The translations under genes and the position numbers were made by a program. Source: an uncultured Erysipelotrichaceae bacterium (GTDB lineage: Bacteria > Bacillota_I > Bacilli_A > Erysipelotrichales > Erysipelotrichaceae). Taken from it: a stretch of 28,502 nt of DNA. The notes under the pieces are model-generated. The model saw only the letters and a list, made by a program, of their open reading frames with translations, ran no database searches and was not told the origin of the DNA. Positions 22,591 to 28,502 of the stretch are shown here, piece after piece (the first letter of the stretch is position 1; each line of letters starts with the position of its first letter). Location of the stretch: positions 1-28,502 of the forward strand of contig CAJUGR010000007.1 in the NCBI GenBank assembly GCA_910586285.1. The letters run 5' to 3'.

Positions 22591-23113
22591 TGTTAGCACC
22601 TCCTGCTTCATCATCTGTGACTTTGAATTCTTTTAGTTTTGCCAAACGAGGATCAATTTCACTGCTTTTCTCACGCTGCCATGTTTCTTCCCGCATTACT
22701 TCCCAACCGTTGCCTTTCGGATAAACAGCTCCTTCTTTTACAATTTTTAAAGGAACCTCCATCAAAATCAGTTGGAAAATCACCGGCAATAATTCGATGA
22801 CATCACCTTTTGCTTCATGCACATCATCATCGCATTTGGTAAATGCAAATGCCTCATCTGAAGTTGTTTGGAAATCATACTCCACATCTTCATTGGTGAT
22901 GGAACAGGCAAGAATCATCACACCGGAAACGTGTAATTGTGCATAAGCGCGATCCGCTTCCTCGTCATATTGAAGTTCTCCGCTTACCGCAACATTTCGC
23001 AGTCCTCTGATCTGGTTCATCTTAGAAAAAGCTGACGGTTCAAATGCAATCTCATCAAAAAAGGATATTGTCTGATCCGGTGCGCTCATGAGTTCCAATT
23101 TGGACCACTTCAA
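22568..23113 (-). CDS. yceD: YceD/DUF177 family protein
   Basis: This encodes 181 residues from a TTG at 23113. GAGGTGA lies 6 bases before this TTG, and the resulting N-terminus MKWSKLEL matches the MKW start of Bacillus relatives (YlbN). The family body is visible: SGELQYDEEADRAYAQLHVSG and VMILACSITNEDVEYDF, then a C-terminal region with DPRLAKLKEF. DUF177/YceD proteins are co-inherited with L32; a role in 23S rRNA accumulation has been proposed in some bacteria and plants. The expected cysteine motif is reduced to one Cys in LACSIT. The 3' end overlaps rpmF by 23 bases. A near-consensus promoter lies upstream. Confidence 0.88.
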   Translation of the reverse strand: MKWSKLELMSAPDQTISFFDEIAFEPSAFSKMNQIRGLRNVAVSGELQYDEEADRAYAQLHVSGVMILACSITNEDVEYDFQTTSDEAFAFTKCDDDVHEAKGDVIELLPVIFQLILMEVPLKIVKEGAVYPKGNGWEVMREETWQREKSSEIDPRLAKLKEFKVTDDEAGGANNGSTTKT

Positions 23114-23143
23114 AAGAATCACCTCGTTGTCTTTGACGCACAT

Positions 23144-23172
23144 ATTATACGCTATTCACCATTTTACGTCAA
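23144..23172 (-). promoter_or_regulatory. near-consensus sigma-A promoter of yceD-rpmF
   Basis: TTGACG (23167-23172), a 17-base spacer and a perfect TATAAT (23144-23149) form the best promoter in the window, as expected for a ribosomal protein operon. The leader to the TTG start is about 24 bases. Confidence 0.85.
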
Positions 23173-23304
23173 TAAAATCAAGCGTTTTTATACGTACCGT
23201 ATTATTAAACCATAAATAAAGCAGAAAGAAAAGACTTTTTTTGTTTTTATCCAGATTTTGTGTATCCATAGATAGGCACTTCACAAAAACCGGGGCACAA
23301 TCCT

Positions 23305-24234
23305 TTATTTATCTTTCAAAACGTGATGTGTTAAGAAAGACTTCACATCATCAAACACTTTACCTTGATCCGGTTCATTCAATATTTCATGGCGCATTTC
23401 CCAATATGTTTTACATTCAACCTGTCGATAACCTACTTTCTTCATGAAATCCACCGCCTGCGCAAATTTGCGCTGATCTGTGATACAAGGATCGGCAGTA
23501 CCTGCGATAAACAAAATCGGCAAATCCGGATTTAGCATCGCCCAATCATCGCGATCATAAACATTACGCATCAAATTCCATAAAGAACGAAAACCATTGG
23601 TCGTAAAGATAAAGCCGCACTTCGGATCGTTATCATATTCGGCTACCACGTTTTGATCGCTGCAAATCCAACAGTTTTCACTGGTTTCTTTGGAAAAGCG
23701 CTTCGCATACGAACCAAATACAAGCTTTTGAAGCCATGAACTGCGGTAGTGATCACCCTTCACACAAGCAATAAGATACACCAAAAAGCGAGCCAGCGGC
23801 AACAGCAAATTATTGCTGGGAGAACCGCAAACCACCAGGGCGTTTAGTTCATAATCATATTTCTTGACATAGGAGCGTACCACTAAAGAACCCATCGAAT
23901 GTCCAAATAAGACATATGGCAAATCCGGATAACGCTTCTTGATTAAATATGTCAGCTGATGGGTATCTTCCATCAAATAAGTGCCGCTGATATCGTTAAA
24001 ATAGCCGAGATCCTCATCACTCTTTACACTTTCGCCGTGACCGCGATGATCGTGGATGACACAAATCCAACCTTGAGCCGCCAAATAACGCATAAACGGC
24101 AAATAACGACGACGATGCTCACTCATCCCATGAACGATTTGTACGATACCGATCGGTTTTTTCGGCACCAACATGGTTCCCCGGATTTCCAAGTTATCTT
24201 GAAAACTATGAAATGAAAATTGTTCTTCTTTCAT
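23305..24234 (-). CDS. alpha/beta hydrolase, lysophospholipase/monoacylglycerol lipase type
   Basis: This is a 309-residue serine hydrolase. The oxyanion loop is HGMSEH (35-40), the nucleophile elbow is GHSMG with Ser113, and Asp248 (GTADPC) and His282 (MRHEIL) complete the triad. The HDHRGHGES block (61-69) and EDTHQLTYLI mark the monoglyceride-lipase/lysophospholipase (serine aminopeptidase S33-like) group, so acyl glycerols or lysolipids are the likely substrates. No signal peptide is seen. I start at the ATG at 24234, with AGAGG about 9 bases upstream. A longer frame to 24384 would add 50 residues without a site and would overlap the tmcAL promoter and coding start. No terminator was found downstream. 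Confidence 0.85.
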   Translation of the reverse strand: MKEEQFSFHSFQDNLEIRGTMLVPKKPIGIVQIVHGMSEHRRRYLPFMRYLAAQGWICVIHDHRGHGESVKSDEDLGYFNDISGTYLMEDTHQLTYLIKKRYPDLPYVLFGHSMGSLVVRSYVKKYDYELNALVVCGSPSNNLLLPLARFLVYLIACVKGDHYRSSWLQKLVFGSYAKRFSKETSENCWICSDQNVVAEYDNDPKCGFIFTTNGFRSLWNLMRNVYDRDDWAMLNPDLPILFIAGTADPCITDQRKFAQAVDFMKKVGYRQVECKTYWEMRHEILNEPDQGKVFDDVKSFLTHHVLKDK

Positions 24235-24316
24235 AACGCCCATCCTCTCTATGCCAAAATGATACAATAATCTGTGGGCTTTCTCAACACTTTTCATGGT
24301 GAAAATCGTGAATTTA

Positions 24317-24325
24317 TGGTATATT
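24317..24325 (+). promoter_or_regulatory. candidate extended -10 promoter of tmcAL
   Basis: TGGTATATT is an extended -10 (TGnTATATT) 27 bases before the tmcAL start. The -35 is poor. The hydrolase gene diverges from the same 118-base region. Confidence 0.4.
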
Positions 24326-24352
24326 GTAGGTAGTAAAAAGATGGGAGAAAGT

Positions 24353-25447
24353 ATGAAAGCTGCCGGAATCATTTGCGAATACAACCCGTTTCACAACGGT
24401 CATATTTATCATATTGAAAAAACCCGAGCGCTGACCGGCTGTGATGTCGTAATTTGCGTAATGAGCGGAAACTTTGTTCAACGCGGAGAACCCGCCATCA
24501 TTGACAAACGTCTGCGTTGTAAAGCTGCATTGGAACACGGTGTCGATATCGTGATCGAACTACCGTTTTTCTATGCGATGCAAAGTGCCGAGCAGTTTGC
24601 ATCAGGCAGTGTACAAACGCTCGCTTTGGCACAAGTCAAAGATATTGTCTTCGGCAGTGAAAGCAATAATTTGACAATGCTCAACACATTGGCCCAACGA
24701 ACATCCATGGATTACCGTACTTGGATGAACAACGGATGTTCCAGCGCACAGGCACATGAGGCGGCAGACGGAAAGCTGGAGTCCAATGATATATTGGGAT
24801 GGAATTACTTAAAGGCATTAAAACCCTATCCGATTCGCGCTCATTGTATTCAGCGTACCAATTTCTATCATGACACTTCCCTTAATCAGCCCTTTGCCTC
24901 AGCCCAAGCTTTGCGCAAAGAATTATTATCCGGAAACGATGTTTCCTCTTATACCCCTATGACATTTTCATCCGCAGCCTATCATCACCTGGATGATTAT
25001 TATCCATATTTAAGGATGCTGCTGCTCACCTTCTCCTCAAACGATTTACGCTCTTTGTTTATGATGGACGAAGGAATCGAACAGCTTCTCAAGGCAAAAG
25101 CAGTGAAATGCGAGACGCTGGATTCATTTTTACAGGCAACCACTTCTAAGCGTTACAGTACTTCCCGCATTCGCCGTACCTTGATTCATTTGCTTCATCA
25201 CACAACAAAGCAACAGATAAATACCCTCCCTCCCCTACATCATATCCGTATTCTCGGATTAAACGAGATGGGAAAAGTTTATTTAAAAACTTTACGAAAA
25301 AACAATGATGTAAGTGTAGCCGTGCGCTTTCGTCAACTTCCTTTGATTGAACAGGAAATATTATTAAAAAGCGCACAGCTATACGGATGGCCTCACAATA
25401 TTAAGGAAGCGGTAGCCCAAGAACTGTTACCGCCGGTACAGATATGA
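24353..25447 (+). CDS. tmcAL: tRNA(Met) cytidine acetate ligase
   Basis: This is a 364-residue nucleotidyltransferase-like enzyme (formerly YlbM) that uses acetate and ATP to make N4-acetylcytidine at the wobble base of elongator tRNA-Met, aiding correct AUG decoding. The N-terminus IICEYNPFHNGHIYHIEK contains the HxGH nucleotide-binding motif (14-17). MSGNFVQRGEPA follows, and YSTSRIRR near residue 265 is the typical later motif. Length is somewhat short of the B. subtilis protein (about 415). GGGAGAA stands 4 bases before the ATG at 24353; a longer frame lacks such a site. It overlaps the next gene by 4 bases. Confidence 0.92.
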   Translation: MKAAGIICEYNPFHNGHIYHIEKTRALTGCDVVICVMSGNFVQRGEPAIIDKRLRCKAALEHGVDIVIELPFFYAMQSAEQFASGSVQTLALAQVKDIVFGSESNNLTMLNTLAQRTSMDYRTWMNNGCSSAQAHEAADGKLESNDILGWNYLKALKPYPIRAHCIQRTNFYHDTSLNQPFASAQALRKELLSGNDVSSYTPMTFSSAAYHHLDDYYPYLRMLLLTFSSNDLRSLFMMDEGIEQLLKAKAVKCETLDSFLQATTSKRYSTSRIRRTLIHLLHHTTKQQINTLPPLHHIRILGLNEMGKVYLKTLRKNNDVSVAVRFRQLPLIEQEILLKSAQLYGWPHNIKEAVAQELLPPVQI

Positions 25448-26001
25448 TGATCGCTATTCTGTTCATCCTCGTCATCCTGTTTTTTCCGTATCTTTTTTTT
25501 CGTAAAGGCACACATCCCCATTCACGACAGCATTATGATGCGATGCTGATTCTTGGCTGTCCTACGCACGATGACGGAAATATAACATCCGCGCAAAATA
25601 AACGACTCGCATTGGCTGAGAAATATTTGTCTAAGCAAATTGTCGACGCCGTTATCATATCCGGAGCCGCAGTAAAAAATGAATATATCGAAGCAGAAGT
25701 CATGAAAGCTGCTTTACAAAAAAAGGGCGTGACGACTCCGATTTACACCGAAGTGCAAGCACGCAATACGTTTCAAAACTTTCGCAATACCAGATCACAG
25801 TTCGGTGATCTTTCTTTGCTGGTTGTTACCGGCAGTGCCCATAGTCGCCGTTCCTATTTCTTCGCCCGCAAATTTTATACCCATGCGGTAATGGGAAAAG
25901 CAAAACATGATCCGGTAAATGAATATGTCAGAGAATATTTCAGAATGTGGAATGCTCTTTATTGGGAAGTCAAGTTGTTTTTACAAAAGCAGCGATTCTG
26001 A
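25444..26001 (+). CDS. DUF218/YdcF-family protein
   Basis: This is a 185-residue protein with one N-terminal membrane anchor (about 2-19) and a DUF218 (YdcF/SanA/ElyC) domain. Family features are YDAMLILGCPTHDDGN near residue 31, KRLALAEKYL, the strand AVIISGA, EVQARNTFQNF (the conserved E..S/A.NT..N region) and LLVVTGSAHSRRSYFFARK. Members are tied to envelope polymer or vancomycin-tolerance phenotypes in enterobacteria, but their biochemistry is unsettled. The ATG overlaps the tmcAL stop (ATGA), so it is coupled to tmcAL; a functional link is only inferred. No clear terminator lies in the 49 bases before the convergent accessory gene. Confidence 0.85.
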   Translation: MMIAILFILVILFFPYLFFRKGTHPHSRQHYDAMLILGCPTHDDGNITSAQNKRLALAEKYLSKQIVDAVIISGAAVKNEYIEAEVMKAALQKKGVTTPIYTEVQARNTFQNFRNTRSQFGDLSLLVVTGSAHSRRSYFFARKFYTHAVMGKAKHDPVNEYVREYFRMWNALYWEVKLFLQKQRF

Positions 26002-26050
26002 TCTTACAAATATCAAGCATCAGCGAGCTACTTTAGTAAACTAACGATTT

Positions 26051-26743
26051 TTATTTTTCATTATAGGGAACGATCGTTATGGACATCATATGATGAATCT
26101 CTTCTGTCTTTATTTCAAGTCCATTTTCTGAGGAGTGAACGGATCTGTTCTCATAAACCCAATCATTCTGTGTCAATCCTAAGTATTGAATATATTTGTC
26201 CATGACATCCCTTGTGCAAGTCACATATTTTTTTGGCATTTTTAATGAGATGATTTTGTCGGTCGATTTCTCGATTTCAAAAGCCATAAAAGCATTCTCA
26301 TAATGATCGTCTGGAAGGGAAATCCTTATTTTTTCATAGTGCATATTCTCATTACGAAATTCATTGACTCGTGAAATCATATTTTGGTTTGTTTCTACAT
26401 ATTTGAAAAAAGCATTCTGAATAAGACCGATCGCTTCTAACTCTTTTAACCGAATTAGGGGTTCATTTCGATAAATTGTTCCATCAATCTCTATATAAGG
26501 CTGGGCATATTCGAATGTATCTCTGGTAGATATCGTATATTTTTCATCGTTGTATTTTGAATAGATGGTTTTAATCAAGCTGCTCTCTTTGTTTATATGA
26601 TCTGGATCAAATCGATAGGGTGATACATCATATCCGTATTTTATATGGTGATCTTCTAACAAATACAACACCAATCCGGGCATAATAAGTGAAGCTATCA
26701 TCACAACTACCGTTATTCCCATGATGAATTTATTTCGTTTCAC
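26051..26743 (-). CDS. membrane-anchored extracytoplasmic protein of unknown function, coupled to the kinase
   Basis: This encodes 230 residues. MKRNKF and a hydrophobic stretch (about 8-29) form an uncleaved signal-anchor, with no lipobox Cys. The remaining 200 residues are polar with mixed alpha/beta character and should lie outside the membrane. I do not recognise a family. The start is a GTG at 26743, lying 14 bases inside the end of the kinase gene, with GGAGG 9 bases before it, so its synthesis is coupled to the kinase. Small anchored proteins in such positions sometimes sense signals or hold a kinase in check (as YycH/YycI do for WalK); here that is only an inference. No Trp or Cys pattern suggests an enzyme. 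Confidence 0.75.
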   Translation of the reverse strand: MKRNKFIMGITVVVMIASLIMPGLVLYLLEDHHIKYGYDVSPYRFDPDHINKESSLIKTIYSKYNDEKYTISTRDTFEYAQPYIEIDGTIYRNEPLIRLKELEAIGLIQNAFFKYVETNQNMISRVNEFRNENMHYEKIRISLPDDHYENAFMAFEIEKSTDKIISLKMPKKYVTCTRDVMDKYIQYLGLTQNDWVYENRSVHSSENGLEIKTEEIHHMMSITIVPYNEK

Positions 26744-28121
26744 TCTTGATTACCTCCAATTCCAGACTTACGGTCGTACCTTTACCAATCTCACTGATAA
26801 ATGTTAATTCACTGTGATGCAATCGGGCTATTTTTGAGCATATAGAAAGCCCGATCCCATATCCGCCTTGACTTTTGCTTCTGGATCTATCAATGCGATA
26901 GAAACTTTCGGTAATTCTTTTGATTTCCGCCAGTTCCATTCCTTTACCGTGATCCACAACATCAATTCGGTAATGATCTTTCCTAAGGCATCCGCTCAAT
27001 CTTATTTCTGCCTCCGGCTCACTGGCCTTTTGTGCATTTTCAAGAAGATTCATAATACAAGTAATTAACAAATCTTCATCTCCTAAAATTGTACATGCTT
27101 CGGCTTGCACTGTTAAATGAATGGGATCCAATCGTTGGTCAGCAAGCTCCTGCAAAGTTTGAAAAAGATGAGGGGCATCAATTTCATGCAAGTGGATATG
27201 TCCTTGCGATAATTCCATTAAATCCAGTAATTTATGAGAAAGAATATCCAATCTTTTGGTTTCACTATGAATATAATCTAATGCCTTTTCTTTATCGGCT
27301 TTTGAATATAAATCTTGTTTCAGAATTTTCGAATAACCCATGATTGAGGTCATTGGGGTCTTCAGTTCATGCGTAAAATTGGCCACAAAATCTTCTCTTT
27401 GTTTAACAGACAGTTCCAATTCCGAAATTTTCTCCTTAATGGATTCCACCATCACTTGAAAGGATTTTGCCAATTCACCGATTTCATCATCCGATGTAAT
27501 CGCAATTTGTGTATCCAATTCCCCGTCTGCCATCGCTTTGGTTACATCATTTAACTCCTTAATCGGCTTGGTTAATAAGCGAGCGAAAAGCGTTGTAAAA
27601 CAGCCGCATAGCGTTAACAGGATGATATCAATAATATAAAATACACGCAGGTTATTATTCCTCACCTCAAACACTCCCGTTATATCATAAACGCTGGTAA
27701 TCCAAATCGTTTCTTCATTAATGAAAATCTGAGAACTGATCACAAAATATTTCTTTGACTCATTACTCGTTATGTAGTCACCGCTTTTTAGTTTTTCTTT
27801 GTCGATATCAAAAGGAACATTATTCCAAATGGTTTCATCATTCACATCAATCATAAGTTTTCGCGAATATGTTAAATAAGATGTGAGAGTATAAAGATAA
27901 CTTTCCAATTTTATACGATCCAACGATCCGTCATCCATGATATTTTCATTGATATTGTTTTCGATACTATATTTTTCTAAGTTATGTTCTTCAATATCCG
28001 TATCCATTTGAAGCTGAAAAGAATTTTTAAAATTCTCATGAATTAACAGTATACCGGATAAGGAAAACATGATCACGACAATCAGCATCGTTCCGATTAC
28101 GATCTTAAAGGAAAATTTCAT
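26730..28121 (-). CDS. sensor histidine kinase (OmpR-partner type)
   Basis: This is a 463-residue transmembrane kinase. TM1 (about 7-27), an extracellular sensor region (28-158), TM2 (159-182) and a HAMP domain (about 180-233) come first. HisKA with the phospho-acceptor His251 in FTHELKTPMTSI and HATPase_c follow: N box NLLENAQKA (358-366), G1 DHGKGM (390-395), F box SFYRIDRSRS, and G2 YGIGLSIC (421-428). All catalytic elements look intact. The roughly 130-residue outer region has no family I recognise. It follows the response regulator by 2 bases (TAA CC ATG), with GAGGTG inside that gene's end. The stimulus is unknown; no transporter or target operon is visible next to it. Confidence 0.93.
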   Translation of the reverse strand: MKFSFKIVIGTMLIVVIMFSLSGILLIHENFKNSFQLQMDTDIEEHNLEKYSIENNINENIMDDGSLDRIKLESYLYTLTSYLTYSRKLMIDVNDETIWNNVPFDIDKEKLKSGDYITSNESKKYFVISSQIFINEETIWITSVYDITGVFEVRNNNLRVFYIIDIILLTLCGCFTTLFARLLTKPIKELNDVTKAMADGELDTQIAITSDDEIGELAKSFQVMVESIKEKISELELSVKQREDFVANFTHELKTPMTSIMGYSKILKQDLYSKADKEKALDYIHSETKRLDILSHKLLDLMELSQGHIHLHEIDAPHLFQTLQELADQRLDPIHLTVQAEACTILGDEDLLITCIMNLLENAQKASEPEAEIRLSGCLRKDHYRIDVVDHGKGMELAEIKRITESFYRIDRSRSKSQGGYGIGLSICSKIARLHHSELTFISEIGKGTTVSLELEVIKSETK

Positions 28122-28123
28122 GG

Positions 28124-28502
28124 TTACACCTCAAACAGATAACCGATTTTGTGAATCGTTTTGATCACGTTTTCCAATCCTAATTTCTTGCGTATTCTTT
28201 GGATATGCAAATCCACTGTTCTTGTTTCTTGTGCTTCTTTCTCCCATACATATTCCAGAATCTGTTCACGGGTTAAAACCACTCCTCCATTTTCCTCTAA
28301 ATAAACTAATAAATCATATTCTTTAGGTGTTAATTTGACTGCCTGATTCTTCCATAACACTTGTCTGGTTTTGGTGTTGATTTGAATATCTGCCAACCGA
28401 ATGACGCTTTTATTTCTTCGTAATACCGCATTGACACGAGCCATCAGCTCTTCTGTTTCAAACGGCTTTACGATATAATCATCGGCTCCCATATTCAATC
28501 CT
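28124..28502 (-). CDS. OmpR/PhoB-type response regulator (N-terminus beyond the right edge)
   Basis: The last 125 residues are visible. They begin GLNMGADDYIVKPFETEEL, the end of the receiver domain with the conserved Lys of VKPF. A winged-helix DNA-binding domain follows: LTPKEYDLLVYLEENGGVV, then REQILEYVWE, TVDLHIQRIRKKLG and KTIHKIGYLFEV. The phosphorylated Asp and the start lie outside the window, about 100 residues away. It heads a cotranscribed set with the kinase and the accessory protein. Its DNA target cannot be read from here. Confidence 0.93.
   Translation of the reverse strand, partial: GLNMGADDYIVKPFETEELMARVNAVLRRNKSVIRLADIQINTKTRQVLWKNQAVKLTPKEYDLLVYLEENGGVVLTREQILEYVWEKEAQETRTVDLHIQRIRKKLGLENVIKTIHKIGYLFEV

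Noticed and set aside
24235..24384. 50-residue N-terminal extension of the alpha/beta hydrolase
   Set aside because: It has no ribosome binding site, would overlap the divergent tmcAL start, and the family domain begins at the inner ATG.
1..28502. CRISPR arrays, insertion sequences, tRNA or rRNA genes, phage-defence islands
   Set aside because: No spaced direct repeats, transposase genes, cloverleaf-like sequences or defence-gene families were seen on reading both strands.

Overview
The window reads as chromosomal core from a low-to-mid GC, spore-forming member of the Bacillota. An Erysipelotrichia-like relative is my best guess, but it rests on general resemblance only: a short IF-2, a NusA with a long acidic tail, topoisomerase IV genes divergent from plsY, and a clostridial-type spoVA set without spoVAA or spoVAB. 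The standard genetic code is used: TGA ends spoVAD, ylxR and tmcAL, and Trp is TGG. I see no rRNA, tRNA, insertion sequence, prophage gene or CRISPR array. Most genes lie on the minus strand. The plus-strand genes are plsY, a P-type ATPase, and the tmcAL-ydcF pair.

Layout, left to right. (1) 1-1900: a small membrane protein, a membrane acyltransferase, and a decayed glyoxalase/VOC gene in the otherwise empty gap 1637-1875. (2) 1940-5133: the sporulation operon spoVAC-spoVAD-spoVAE-spoVAF, translationally coupled, with a likely sigma-G promoter in front and a terminator behind. (3) 5174-8812: a CPBP membrane protease behind a strong promoter overlapped by a perfect inverted repeat, a NUDIX (ADP-ribose pyrophosphatase type) hydrolase, and a membrane-anchored MutS-like ATPase, each with its own signals. 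(4) 8803-14075: parE-parC (topoisomerase IV) divergent from plsY (phospholipid synthesis). (5) 14199-16720: a P-type cation ATPase resembling the CtpE group. It converges on the translation/transcription operon and shares a bidirectional terminator with it.

(6) 16715-21732: the classical operon rimP-nusA-rnpM(ylxR)-ylxQ-infB-rbfA, covering 30S maturation, transcription elongation and translation initiation, with a clear promoter and a leader hairpin before rimP. (7) 21791-23172: a two-TM DUF3592-like protein and the yceD-rpmF operon (DUF177 protein and ribosomal protein L32), driven by a near-consensus sigma-A promoter. (8) 23305-26001: an alpha/beta hydrolase divergent from tmcAL (tRNA-Met wobble cytidine acetylation), which overlaps a DUF218/YdcF-like gene. 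(9) 26051 to the right edge: an OmpR-type response regulator cut by the edge, its sensor histidine kinase, and an unrecognised membrane-anchored protein translationally coupled to the kinase.

Most of the window is housekeeping. The items most worth a second look are the membrane MutS-like ATPase, the inverted-repeat operator at the CPBP promoter with no regulator gene nearby, the TGE-to-NGE change in the P-type ATPase, the kinase-coupled accessory protein, and small decayed or orphan coding remnants. I did not find a system that I can defend as wholly new.
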